A stretch of 45,921 nucleotides of DNA, taken from positions 1 through 45,921 of the forward strand of contig CAIWTA010000034.1 in the NCBI GenBank assembly GCA_903915465.1. The letters are read 5' to 3'. Below are positions 9,524-19,400 of this stretch, piece after piece. Below the pieces are notes generated by a model. The model was not told where the DNA came from. It saw only the letters and a list, made by a program, of their open reading frames with translations, and ran no database searches. Both the position numbers and the translations under genes were made by a program. Within the stretch, counting starts at the first letter, position 1; each line of letters starts with the position of its first letter. Source of the stretch: an uncultured Bacteroidales bacterium. GTDB taxonomy: Bacteria > Bacteroidota > Bacteroidia > Bacteroidales > FEN-979.

Positions 9524-11845
9524 ATGAATATCAGATGTTTTATTTTGGGTTGCCTGCTTTTCGTGGGAAATTACTTGTATGCACAAAATGCCCCGATAAC
9601 CACTGCTCCGGCGATTGGAAATGCGGTTATCGGACAACATGTAACGACACCAATCACTGTGAAGGACTTCACTGATATTGGCACATTTTCTCTTACACTG
9701 GATTACCAAACTTCGGCTCTGACCTTCCTGAGCGCGACCTTTGATCCGGCATTTACCGGATTAACCGTAAATACTACAACTCCGGGAAAGATTATAATTA
9801 CCTGGACTGGGTCAGCCGGGATCACATTGCCCGACCAAACACAATTGCTGAATATTACCTTTACATATCTCTCCGGAATATCACTTTTAACCTGGAATAC
9901 CACAGGAACATCCTGTCAGTATAAAAAATTTGCAGGCGGTTCATATACGGTTTTAAATGATTCGCCAAAAACTTCCTATTATATTAATGGGGTAGTTGCT
10001 GCCCATTTAGCACCAAAGACCTATGCCCCCGTCATTACCAATGCTTCGCCAGGTACCATATATTTACCGATAACTGTGAAGAATTTTACCAGGATAAGTT
10101 CTCTCTACCTTATGTTTACTTATGATGTTAATACCCTGGCTTACCAGAATTCATTTACTGCAAATCCAGGATTGTCCGGTGATTTCCAGGTTGGAAACCA
10201 ACCAGGGCTATTTATTATTTCCTGGTATGGAAATCCCGGCACTTTGACGGATGGCAGCACATTGGTTACCCTGAAATTTAATTATACCAACTCTGCTGGA
10301 AATGCAAATTTCTCTGCGCTTACCTGGTATGAATGTGGCCCATGCTGTGAATATACTGATGAATCCTCAAATATTCTGTACGATTCACCTACGGGTGATT
10401 ATTATTTCAACGGCCTTGTAACCGGGCAAGTATCCCCGGTTACCTGGTTGCCCTCAATCAGCAATGCAACACCCGGAAACACAATCCCTGTCCCTGTCCA
10501 GGTGAACGGTTTCACCAACATCAGAGCTATATCCCTGACCTTTAAATACGATCCTGCAGTTCTGACGCTTCCTACAGGAGCATTTACGCCCAATCCGATT
10601 TTTGGCGGTACACTTCTGGTTAGCAATCGACTTCCCGGGCCAGATGGGAAACGTACCATTGTGATCGGCTGGAATGGGAGCCCTAAAACTTTACCAACCG
10701 GAAGCTCCATTGTGACATTTAATTTTAATTATCTTTCCGGCGCTACTCCGCTAAGATGGTGTACCGGAAGTGATTCTTGTGAGTATGCTGATGCCTTGTT
10801 TAATCCATTATGGAAGAGCCCGCCTGGCCAGTATTTTCTGGATGGGCTCATTGCTTCGCATGTTGCGCCCATAACCAAAATTGAAACGGGAGCTGGAATA
10901 ATCGGAAAATCGCTGGGAATTCCTGTAACGGTCATTAATTTTACCAATATTGGTGGCTTTACCCTGACCCTGAATTATGATCCTGGAGTAATACACTACG
11001 AAATGGCATCCCTTGCTTCCACCATTGGAGGTACATTTACATCAACCAATGCCGGACCGGGTCAGCTTATAATGCAATGGACGGGGCCACCAACTACTTT
11101 GCCTGATGGCAGTATTTTAGTCGAAATTTCCTTCACTTATCTTGGAGGAAATACTTCTCTCCAATGGTTTTGTAATGGAAATTCGTGCCTTGTTTATGAG
11201 GGTTTGACGATGCTGCCATTGTATGATCAGCCAAAAACAACATTTTATACAACTGGCTCAGTATCTCCAGGAAAGAGCTGTAACCTTTCGTTACTTCTTG
11301 AAAGCTTATATGGCGGCGGCGGTACTTTAAATAAAGCACAGGATGAACTGGGAGATCATTTCTCCGAAACTACAGCAGATGAGATCACTGTTGAATTACA
11401 CAAAGCTTCTGATTACTCTGTAATTGACTATCGAGCAATAAAAGTCATGTTAAACACTAACGGCCTGGCAACATTTGCAGTGCCAACCACATTCACAAAA
11501 CGGTGCTATTTAGCCATTAAACACCGTAACAGCATTGAAACCATAACAGCCGACTCTGTATCCTTTAGCGGAAGCACCTTCTCTTATTCATTTAATACCG
11601 CCACGAAAGCTTTTGGCTCAAATATGAAACAGATGCCCGATGGCGTTTACGTAATTTATGTAGGCGACAGCAATCAGGACGGTATTGTTGATGGTTCTGA
11701 CATTTCGGATATAGGGAACTTAGCAGACATTGGAGCCAGTGGTTACATCCCGGAAGACCTGAATGGAGATGGTTTGGTTGATGGGTCTGATATCTCCCTT
11801 TTCGGAAACAATGCTGACGCAGGTATCGGGGCTATTTATCCATAA
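9524..11845 (+). CDS. scaffoldin-like secreted protein: four tandem cohesin-like domains plus dockerin pair
   Basis: The signal peptide is residues 1-21 (ending NYLYA|Q). Four homologous beta-sandwich units of about 140 residues start near residues 22, 163, 304 and 448. Each opens with a P-x-T-V-x-x-F strand and an S/T-L-T-L-x-Y-type strand, and closes with a W...C...L-x-(D/K)-x-P...Y-(Y/F)-x-x-G signature. This is the pattern of cohesin-type domains. Residues 584-773 form a module homologous to the C-terminus of the preceding 2450-aa protein (KHRNSIET; calcium-type loops DSNQDGIVDGSD near 714 and DLNGDGLVDGSD near 746). The architecture is that of a primary scaffoldin: several cohesins and one dockerin. 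It has no T9SS tail. The gene is 51 bp after the giant gene and 33 bp before the next, consistent with an operon. The cohesin call comes from pattern and architecture; ligand binding is inference. Confidence 0.88.
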   Translation: MNIRCFILGCLLFVGNYLYAQNAPITTAPAIGNAVIGQHVTTPITVKDFTDIGTFSLTLDYQTSALTFLSATFDPAFTGLTVNTTTPGKIIITWTGSAGITLPDQTQLLNITFTYLSGISLLTWNTTGTSCQYKKFAGGSYTVLNDSPKTSYYINGVVAAHLAPKTYAPVITNASPGTIYLPITVKNFTRISSLYLMFTYDVNTLAYQNSFTANPGLSGDFQVGNQPGLFIISWYGNPGTLTDGSTLVTLKFNYTNSAGNANFSALTWYECGPCCEYTDESSNILYDSPTGDYYFNGLVTGQVSPVTWLPSISNATPGNTIPVPVQVNGFTNIRAISLTFKYDPAVLTLPTGAFTPNPIFGGTLLVSNRLPGPDGKRTIVIGWNGSPKTLPTGSSIVTFNFNYLSGATPLRWCTGSDSCEYADALFNPLWKSPPGQYFLDGLIASHVAPITKIETGAGIIGKSLGIPVTVINFTNIGGFTLTLNYDPGVIHYEMASLASTIGGTFTSTNAGPGQLIMQWTGPPTTLPDGSILVEISFTYLGGNTSLQWFCNGNSCLVYEGLTMLPLYDQPKTTFYTTGSVSPGKSCNLSLLLESLYGGGGTLNKAQDELGDHFSETTADEITVELHKASDYSVIDYRAIKVMLNTNGLATFAVPTTFTKRCYLAIKHRNSIETITADSVSFSGSTFSYSFNTATKAFGSNMKQMPDGVYVIYVGDSNQDGIVDGSDISDIGNLADIGASGYIPEDLNGDGLVDGSDISLFGNNADAGIGAIYP

Positions 11846-11878
11846 GAATATTCCTTCTTTAAATTCTATTTTGTTACT

Positions 11879-13861
11879 ATGATTATCAGGTGGTTGTTCA
11901 TAGGATTTTTGCTCATGCTTATTCATTGTCTGGAAGCACAGAATGCACCTGTTACAACTATAGCAACCGTTACCAATGCAATTCCCAGCCAGGACATCAC
12001 CGTTCCGATAACTGTTACAGGTTTTAATAACATTGGTTCAGCCACACTGACACTGGATTATGATTATTCAAAGCTGCATTTCGTTTCAGGAACTGAAAAT
12101 CCCCTTCTTTCCGGAAATTTCAACGTGGGAGATAATGACCTTGGAACTGGTATGCATCGCGTGGTGCTCGGATGGTACGGGTCGGGAACATCTTTGCCAA
12201 ACGGAACCTGGATTGTAAATTACATCTTTACTTATCTTACAGGAACCCCATCCCTGCAATGGTACGAAATGGGGCCATCTTGTGAATATACCGATGCAAA
12301 CGCCAATATTCTCAACGACATTCCTACATCTTCTTATTATATCAATGGCTTAGTATGTGGTTCTATGTCAGGGCCTGGCTTGGTAACCGGCAGTAGTTCT
12401 ATTTGCCAGGGTCAGACATCTGTTGCTTACAGCATCGCTCCTTTGCAGAATGTAACGGGATATCATTGGGCTGTTCCGCCAGGATCTTCAATTGCCAGTG
12501 GAAATAATACCAACGCAATTACGGTCGACTTCTCTCCTTCTGCCGCTTCCGGGAATGTTGCTGTAAATGGGGTAAACGAATGTGGAAATGGTACAGTTGC
12601 ATCATTGCCGGTAGCTGTCTATAACCTGCCCGTTGCAAATGCCGGTAATGATACGACCATCTTATATGGAACTTCTGCATTCCTTCACGCAGCCAATGGA
12701 GGAACCGGTTCATATATTTATTCTTGGTCTCCTGAAAATCTGCTGGTTAATCCGAATGTTCAAAATCCGCAAACTGTGCAGCTTACTTCGACTACCATTT
12801 TCCATCTTGTTGTTACAAACCAGGGATCACCCTGCACGAGCAGTGATAATATTGCCGTAGCGATTTCAGGAGGAGCACTGAGCATCAATCCTACCGCGGT
12901 TCCTGGCAATATTTGCCGTACCTCTTATGCCCAGCTTTTTGCAAATGCAGGCGGAGGCACCGGGAACTATAGCTATTCCTGGACTTGCATTCCGGCAGGA
13001 ACCCCTCCATGGACTTCCAACTTAGCCAATCCTTTAGTCAGCCCGGATTCTTCAAGTCATTATTTCCTGACCGTTACCGATGGGTTTTCTACTTCTTCCG
13101 GATCAACAAACCTTATCATCGACCAACTGCCAGCTGCTGCAATCAGCGGTGGCGATTCTCTTTGCGAAGACGGATCGATGACTATTATCCGGATTGATCT
13201 CACCGGCATTCCCCCCTGGTCATTTATTTATTCAAATGGCCTGACATCAACCACAATAAACAATCAAATCAATACTCCTTACCTGATTGTGACTTCAGAT
13301 CCGGGAATTTACACGGTGCTTTCAATTAATGACGAGAATTGTTATGGTACCACATATGGCGCTGCACCTGTCAGGGTATTCCCAATTCCGGTAGCACCGA
13401 TAATTACACAAACTGGATCTATCCTCTTCTCGAACTCATCCTCCGGAAATCAATGGTACAGAAACCTGGTCGCTATTTATGGTGCGACAAACCAAAGCTA
13501 TACTCCAACTGAAAATGGGCAATATTACGCCATTGTCACTCTGAATGGATGCAGTTCGGATTCGTCCAACAATCTCGATGTAACAATTATAAATACAGAA
13601 AATTATCTTTTCAGCAACTTTCACATTTTCCCAAACCCTGCAAAAGATATTTTGCTAATAAAAACATCCGGCCCTCCTGATGAATTCATTAATGTAAAAA
13701 TTTTTTCAAGTTATGGCAGATTCTTGAAAAATTATGAATTCACAGGTGGGCCTTTATTTAATGAATACCGTATTGATATACGAAATTTTGACGGCGGGGT
13801 TTATTTGCTCATGATTGAGAATGGCAGAAAAAACATTATTCAAAAACTTATTATCTTGTGA
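11879..13861 (+). CDS. T9SS-anchored secreted protein with one cohesin-like and several PKD/Ig-like domains (anchoring-scaffold-like)
   Basis: The signal peptide is residues 1-21 (MIIRWLFIGFLLMLIHCLEA|Q). A cohesin-like domain (22-160) matches the repeats of the upstream protein, including WYEMGPSCEYTD and SYYINGLV. PKD-like/Ig-like beta-sandwich domains fill about 163-575. The C-terminus (about 581-660; FHIFPNPAKDILL, then a GGVYLLMIENG strand, ending KLIIL) is a type A T9SS sorting domain. It is therefore the only complete protein of the three-gene group with a recognised route to covalent surface attachment. I infer it could hold dockerin-bearing partners at the cell surface. The start is supported by the signal peptide and the 33-bp gap to the previous gene. 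Confidence 0.88.
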   Translation: MIIRWLFIGFLLMLIHCLEAQNAPVTTIATVTNAIPSQDITVPITVTGFNNIGSATLTLDYDYSKLHFVSGTENPLLSGNFNVGDNDLGTGMHRVVLGWYGSGTSLPNGTWIVNYIFTYLTGTPSLQWYEMGPSCEYTDANANILNDIPTSSYYINGLVCGSMSGPGLVTGSSSICQGQTSVAYSIAPLQNVTGYHWAVPPGSSIASGNNTNAITVDFSPSAASGNVAVNGVNECGNGTVASLPVAVYNLPVANAGNDTTILYGTSAFLHAANGGTGSYIYSWSPENLLVNPNVQNPQTVQLTSTTIFHLVVTNQGSPCTSSDNIAVAISGGALSINPTAVPGNICRTSYAQLFANAGGGTGNYSYSWTCIPAGTPPWTSNLANPLVSPDSSSHYFLTVTDGFSTSSGSTNLIIDQLPAAAISGGDSLCEDGSMTIIRIDLTGIPPWSFIYSNGLTSTTINNQINTPYLIVTSDPGIYTVLSINDENCYGTTYGAAPVRVFPIPVAPIITQTGSILFSNSSSGNQWYRNLVAIYGATNQSYTPTENGQYYAIVTLNGCSSDSSNNLDVTIINTENYLFSNFHIFPNPAKDILLIKTSGPPDEFINVKIFSSYGRFLKNYEFTGGPLFNEYRIDIRNFDGGVYLLMIENGRKNIIQKLIIL

Positions 13862-13916
13862 GAGTGGCTCTGAATAAATAGCATAATTAAAAAACTAATA
13901 AATTATTATTTTTTTC

Positions 13917-13950
13917 TTGTTTTTTTATATATTTATTTTTTCTATCTTTG
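13917..13950 (+). promoter_or_regulatory. Bacteroidota-type promoter for the first beta-helix cassette
   Basis: TTG at 13917-13919 and TATCTTTG at 13943-13950, with 23 bp between them, in a very T-rich stretch. Transcription would start near 13957, about 60 nt before the start codon at 14021 and just ahead of a 14-codon leader ORF. Confidence 0.7.
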
Positions 13951-13974
13951 CATTGCTACAACTACACATTAAAT

Positions 13975-14019
13975 ATGAAACCTCTTTTATTTACAAAATT
14001 TAACCCTAAAACATTGTGA
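13975..14019 (+). CDS. 14-codon leader ORF (MKPLLFTKFNPKTL)
   Basis: An ATG at 13975 opens a 14-codon frame whose TGA (14017-14019) is separated by one base from the ATG of the main gene at 14021. It lies just downstream of the predicted transcription start. The arrangement would allow termination-reinitiation coupling, since the main start has no Shine-Dalgarno site. It may be chance; nothing proves that it is translated. Confidence 0.25.
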   Translation: MKPLLFTKFNPKTL

Positions 14020-14020
14020 T

Positions 14021-15826
14021 ATGAAGAAAAATGTACTAATTTGTTCAATGATCTTTCTATTGATCGGGTTGAACACAGGATTTGCCAGAGAAATTTACCC
14101 TCAAACAGACACTGTTCGTGTATGGTCAGGATTAACAGACACAGATTGGTTTCTTGCGAGTAACTGGGAAGGGGCAATTGTCCCATCAGATAATGATGTC
14201 GTAGTAATTCCTTCGAACTTACAACGGTATCCGGTTTTGGGACCAAATGAATACGTTATCTGCAACGGTCTTACCATTAATGACGTAGGGGATTTTGATA
14301 AAATGCCTTCCGGCGGAAGAATGGTTGTTTCCGGCGATTTTTATATTGATGGATCTCTGACTATCAAGGTTGGCGGTTTTCTGGATATCACTGACGGAGG
14401 TTCGCTTACAATTACCGAGAATTTGAAAAACTCCGGCAGCATGATTATTGAAAATGGAGGATCCCTGATTACAGGAGGAACCGTCACAGGTCTTGCCAGC
14501 GTAATCCGGGAATTTCCCAATGATTTAGGATGGCATTTAATTTCTTCACCGGTGGATTACCAGGAAATCTGTAACGGTTCCTTTGCCCCTTTGCCATCAA
14601 ACTTCGCAACTACACCGGCAAATACATGGGATTTCTATAAATGGTCAGCCGATTGCCCAATAGAACCTTTACTGCGCTGGAGAAATTTAAGAAATTTGGA
14701 TTTATCAGTCAATACTGCTGATTTTGGGACTGCCCCAAAATTTGATGTTCAGAAAGGCTATCTTGCAGCATACAACCCCGGTTTCTCTACAACGAAAACT
14801 TTTTATGGAACACCCAATACAGGAGATCAAACATTTAATTTCCTTGATGTTACCAGTAATTGTTCATGGGAATTAGCCGGTAATCCATATCCTTCTGCAT
14901 TTGTCTGGGATGATGTAGCCGGAAAAGGGAATTTAATGTCTGGCTATTATTACGTTTGGAACGAGTTACGTGCAGGAAGTCCAGGATATGAAGCATATCT
15001 GGATGGAGCCTATCATTCAACCGGAGTAAATGGCAATATTCCCCCTATGCAAGGATTTTTTGTAAAAGTCGATCCTTCTAAGTCAAAACAAATTGATGTT
15101 CCTAATTCTTCCCGAATTCATGATAGTAACCATTGGTTAAAAAACACCTCTGTTACCCCGTCAAATCAGCTGATTATTACTATGGGAACAGCAACAGTTT
15201 ATGATGAGGCTTACATCATCTTTGGAACAAATGGAAGCTTAGGCAAAGATTGGTATGATGCAGAAAAAATGTTTAGTATTAACAATCAGGTTCCTCAGGT
15301 TTATACCATTGTCGATAACGACCTGAAAACACTTATCAATGCAATGCCATTTACAAATTACCCAGTGAGCATTCCAGTCGGAATCATTACTCCAAATCAA
15401 GGAACTTTTTCTTTTAAGGTTACCGGATTTGATAGTTTTACATCCTTCCCTGGGTTATCATTGGAAGATTTAAAATTGAATACTTCGCAAAATATGGTTG
15501 CAAATCCTGTTTATTCTTTCACTGCTGATGGAAATGAAGATGCCAGCCGCTTCCTTTTGCATTTTTCCGGACCAATCGGTATCAGTGAAAAGAACACCAG
15601 TACAATCAACATCTACTCCAACGAAAAAACCGTTTTCATCAACAACCCTGCTGGTTTTCACAATGCACAGGTAAGTGTAAGCAACCTGTTAGGACAGGAA
15701 ATCTTAACCCGGAAGCTGAGTGATCAGAATTTGAACCAAATTAATGTAAATGCACTGAAAGGCTATTACATTGTAAAGGTTCAGACCGAATCTTCTGTGC
15801 AAACAGCCAAGGTTTATATTAATTAA
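14021..15826 (+). CDS. T9SS-sorted secreted beta-helix-type surface protein (601 aa)
   Basis: A signal peptide (about 1-22, MKKNVLICSMIFLLIGLNTGFA) is followed by a short beta-solenoid region with repeated GGxLxI-type strands (about 60-160). A region typical of Bacteroidota surface proteins follows, with WHLISSPV near 171, WELAGNPYPS near 283 and MQGFFVKV. Residues 527-601 form a T9SS sorting domain (INIYSNEKTVFI, SNLLGQEIL, GYYIVKVQT, ending KVYIN). It shares this layout with the 1066-aa protein at 16473, and each is followed 30 nt later by a small membrane-tailed protein. Function beyond surface display is unknown. Confidence 0.85.
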   Translation: MKKNVLICSMIFLLIGLNTGFAREIYPQTDTVRVWSGLTDTDWFLASNWEGAIVPSDNDVVVIPSNLQRYPVLGPNEYVICNGLTINDVGDFDKMPSGGRMVVSGDFYIDGSLTIKVGGFLDITDGGSLTITENLKNSGSMIIENGGSLITGGTVTGLASVIREFPNDLGWHLISSPVDYQEICNGSFAPLPSNFATTPANTWDFYKWSADCPIEPLLRWRNLRNLDLSVNTADFGTAPKFDVQKGYLAAYNPGFSTTKTFYGTPNTGDQTFNFLDVTSNCSWELAGNPYPSAFVWDDVAGKGNLMSGYYYVWNELRAGSPGYEAYLDGAYHSTGVNGNIPPMQGFFVKVDPSKSKQIDVPNSSRIHDSNHWLKNTSVTPSNQLIITMGTATVYDEAYIIFGTNGSLGKDWYDAEKMFSINNQVPQVYTIVDNDLKTLINAMPFTNYPVSIPVGIITPNQGTFSFKVTGFDSFTSFPGLSLEDLKLNTSQNMVANPVYSFTADGNEDASRFLLHFSGPIGISEKNTSTINIYSNEKTVFINNPAGFHNAQVSVSNLLGQEILTRKLSDQNLNQINVNALKGYYIVKVQTESSVQTAKVYIN

Positions 15827-15856
15827 CAGAACTATTCATCATTAAAAATTCAGACT

Positions 15857-16102
15857 ATGAAAAAATATTTCAGACTATTAATGGTTCTGACAACGCTCTT
15901 TACCTTGGTAATGGTACTACCGGCCAGTGGACAGGCACCTCCTCCTCCTACACATGGCCAAAACGGGAATCAACCAGGTGGCGGCGCAACAGGATGTCCG
16001 CTTGATCGAACAGACGGAATTATTTTCGCGTTGGTAATTAGTCTTGGTTATGCAGGATTAATGCTTTATCAACGAGGTAAAAAGAACAGAGAAGTTTTGT
16101 AG
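15857..16102 (+). CDS. small secreted protein with C-terminal transmembrane tail, diverged PID-CTERM-like
   Basis: An 81-aa protein with a signal peptide (1-26, ending ASGQ), a Pro/Gly/Asn-rich linker (APPPPTHGQNGNQPGGG), then C-P-L-D at 47-50, one hydrophobic segment (about 54-71) and a basic end (RGKKNREVL). This layout of short motif, transmembrane helix and basic tail matches small Bacteroidota proteins annotated with PID-CTERM-type putative sorting signals; here the tripeptide is PLD rather than PID. It starts 30 nt after the upstream T9SS cargo gene and precedes a strong terminator, so the two genes form one transcription unit. No function is known to me. Confidence 0.75.
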   Translation: MKKYFRLLMVLTTLFTLVMVLPASGQAPPPPTHGQNGNQPGGGATGCPLDRTDGIIFALVISLGYAGLMLYQRGKKNREVL

Positions 16103-16173
16103 ATAAACACAATTCTTTCCGGATCGAAGTAGCCAGGTAATTCTGCGCTCAGATCCAACATTAACCTTTGAAT

Positions 16174-16216
16174 AAAATCCCGGTCAGGATAATCCTGACC
16201 GGGATTTTTGTTTTTT
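16174..16216 (+). terminator. strong intrinsic terminator ending the first cassette
   Basis: A perfect stem, AATCCCGGTCAGGA (16176-16189) against TCCTGACCGGGATT (16193-16206), has a 3-nt loop (TAA). It extends by two A-T pairs, then a T-rich tract (TTTGTTTTTT) follows. It lies 72 nt after the stop of the small membrane-tailed protein. Confidence 0.92.
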
Positions 16217-16406
16217 ATTCATGGGATGTTTCTCGAAAAATGAACATTATCAATCCTAAAAAAATCGTGTAACTCTTCCTATCTCAGCATCAAATTCTTC
16301 ATTATTAACAAGAATTACCTTATCCCTTCGGAAAAAATTTATTAACACCCCTGATACCTTTTCGGAAAAAGACGATTAATCAACAATTCGTGTTGCATGT
16401 GTTTGA

Positions 16407-16440
16407 TTTGAACATAACAAATGGTCTCACCGTTCCTTTG
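16407..16440 (+). promoter_or_regulatory. Bacteroidota-type promoter for the second beta-helix cassette
   Basis: TTTG at 16407-16410 and TTCCTTTG at 16433-16440 (one mismatch to TAnnTTTG), 22 bp apart, with the start codon 33 nt downstream. The spacing is similar to that of the promoter of the first cassette. Confidence 0.45.
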
Positions 16441-16472
16441 TAATGAAATATTAGCCACTAAATACAAATACC

Positions 16473-19400
16473 ATGAAAAAATTTGCATCTCTACTTCTCC
16501 TGACCCTCGGAATGCGTTCTTTGGGATATGGAACAACTTACTATTCCCAGGGATCGGTTGCACCGGAATTGTTTGTTAGCTGGAATGACTGCCGCACCGG
16601 CGGAGGAAATTCACCGTTAAACTTTACTTCAGGGGATTTTTTTATTGTACAAAATGGCCATTCAATGACCGACGGGGCAAATTGGTCAATTTCCGGTGCG
16701 GGATCAAAATTATGGATAGAGGATGGTGGTGTTCTTACTGCAAATTTCCCGATCACCCTCGCCAAAGCAACAACTTTTCAAATTGATAATGGAGGCACAT
16801 TTATCCACAATAACACAGGTGCCCCGTCTTCCACAATCTTTAATGGAACAGAATATTTTTGCCCCAACAGTACTTTTTGGATAAAAAACTGGATAGGGAA
16901 TCTTTATGTCATTCCTTTTGGTATCACTTGGGGAAACCTGATAATCGATATTCCTTCATTAAACGGAAGCTGGAACCAGGTAGGGAATGTCGCCACTGTC
17001 AATGGAACCCTTGACATTCGTCAAACGGGTGGAAATGAAAATGAATTCCGGCTCTGTTCCAGGACTGGCATGACATACACGTTTAATATTGCAAACATCA
17101 ACGTTTCTGGCGGTATTCTAAATATCCAGGGTGGAGGAACTACTGGGCTACCTTGCATGTATACTATTGTTTCAGGAGATATTAACCTGTCGGGAGGTAA
17201 AATTGATCTTGGTACTAATGGAATTTCCACCATAAGTGTTGGTGGAAATCTGACAGTTTCTGGTAGCGGAATAATGATCAACTCCAGTGCAACAGCAAAG
17301 ATCATTTTTAACAATACCGGAGCACAAAGTGTCTGCCTAAATGCTGATGCAATGAGTACAAATCTGATCAGCGTGGATATAAATGTTGGAAGCACTATCA
17401 ATATGAACTCCATTTGGGCAATGAGTCCATTAGCAACAATAAATATTTATGGCTCATTAAATACGAACAGTTATACATTTAAAGCCAGAGCAATCAATGT
17501 TGGCGGTATTTTAAATCTTGGGACAGGAATTCTGGAACAGGTAGGCACTGCTGCAATTATTGTGGGTGGTCCTTCATTGGGAAATACAGGAACTATTAAT
17601 TGCAACGGAGTGATTAATATGGCCCCATCATCGTTTGCTTCGTTTTTAATTCAGCCTGGCGGAGTTGTCAATTTGAATGCCGGAATCATCAACATGAATC
17701 ATACAATGGCTTCATTTTTTATTGATACCGGAGGAACATTAAATTGTGGTACAGGCAAAGTTGCCAGTATTAACTCAACACTATCAACATTTATTTTGAA
17801 TCCCGGGGGAACACTGACGATCGGATCCCATGAGGGGATCAGTTTGAGCGAGACAACCGGTAATATACAGGTTGGTGGATCAAGAAACTTCCATTTTGGT
17901 GCGAATTACGGTTATACCGGAATGATACCGCAAGTCACTGGAAATGGCTTGCCCACCACAGTGAATGATTTGACTATCAACAATGAGTCAGGAGTTTCGC
18001 TGACCAATGATGTCCTTGTGAATAATACCCTTCTTTTAATCGCCGGTGCCATCGTACCCGGAGGAAAAATCTTGTCGTATAGTGAAAATGGCAACCTGGA
18101 GTACAACGGAACTTTTTATTCAACCACAGCAGATGTCGAGTTTCCGTCAATGAATGGTCCTGCGTTTCTGACCATAAATAATTGCGCTCCTTCAGGAATT
18201 GCTTTACATGCGAACCGCATATTAACCGGATCATTAACAATTGCCGATACGAAACAATTTGTTATTCCTGCCGGAATAAGTCTCACGGTAAACGGATCAG
18301 TCACATTAAACGGGAGCGATTGCCTGGAAATCATGTCCGACGGATCGTTCATCGACAGCGGAATGCAATCGGCCGGTTCAGGTACGGCCATTGTTGACCG
18401 ATATATTACTGCAAATGCCTGGCACTATATTTCATCTCCTGTACAGGAAGCGTGCACAGCAATCTTTCTTGGCGATTACATTAAACCCTATGCAGAAGGA
18501 ACTTTGGGGTTCGGCCCTTACATTGTCTCGCCCTCCGTGATGTTGAAACCCATGCAAGGTTATGCAGTGTGGCCGACAATGAACCATACTATTGTTTTCA
18601 GCGGGGGAAAGCTCAATACAGGAAACCTGGAAGCAGACGTTTCAAGAACTTATACCGGGCAAACCGGAAATAATGAGTATGATGGATGGAACCTTGTTGG
18701 AAATCCTTATCCCTGTTCGATCGACCTGGATTTACTTCATGAAACATGGGATAACGTGGAAGAAACCGCATATTTCTGGGATCAGTCATTATCTGCCAGC
18801 GGAAATTATAGTGTTTACCCGGCCAAGACCGGTTTTGGAACACATTCGCAATATGCTCCGGCAATGCAGGGATTTTTTGTCCGTTGCAATGCCTTCGCAT
18901 CTCACGAAACTCCCGGTTTCGGCATAATCCGGTTTAATATCGCATCGAAAGTGCATTCCTCCGAAATTTTCTTAAAAAAAAACAAACAAGTGTCCAACGC
19001 AATTTTCATTAAAGTTACAGGATCTGCAAATCCATTCTATGATGAATTGGTTGTCCATTTTGATTCCAACACAACAACCGGTTATGATCCAGGTTATGAT
19101 GCAAATAAATTATGGGGATTGAAGGAAGCTCCTCAAATATATACAGTTATCGGCAACAATGTGAATCTGACGGTCAACGCTTTACCTTTTGACAGTGCCA
19201 ATGTTGTAGTTCCTATGGGGTTCAAAACCGAAATTTCGGGTAATTACGAAATGACAATTGATAGTATCGGTACTTTCGGGAAAGAGGTCTCTATCATTCT
19301 TGAGGATTTAAAGCTACAGATAAGCCAGGATCTGAAGTCTGCCCCTAACTACAGATTTTATTATGAGCAGACTGATTTGCCAGAACGCTTTTTGCTTCAT

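Larger units (their letters stand above)
16103..16472 (+). other. 370-bp intergenic region between the two cassettes
   Basis: It contains the terminator at 16174-16216 and a promoter near 16402-16440. Between them I see no gene, only A/T-rich sequence with two copies of TTCGGAAAAA about 40 bp apart (near 16327 and 16361), significance unknown. Confidence 0.6.
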
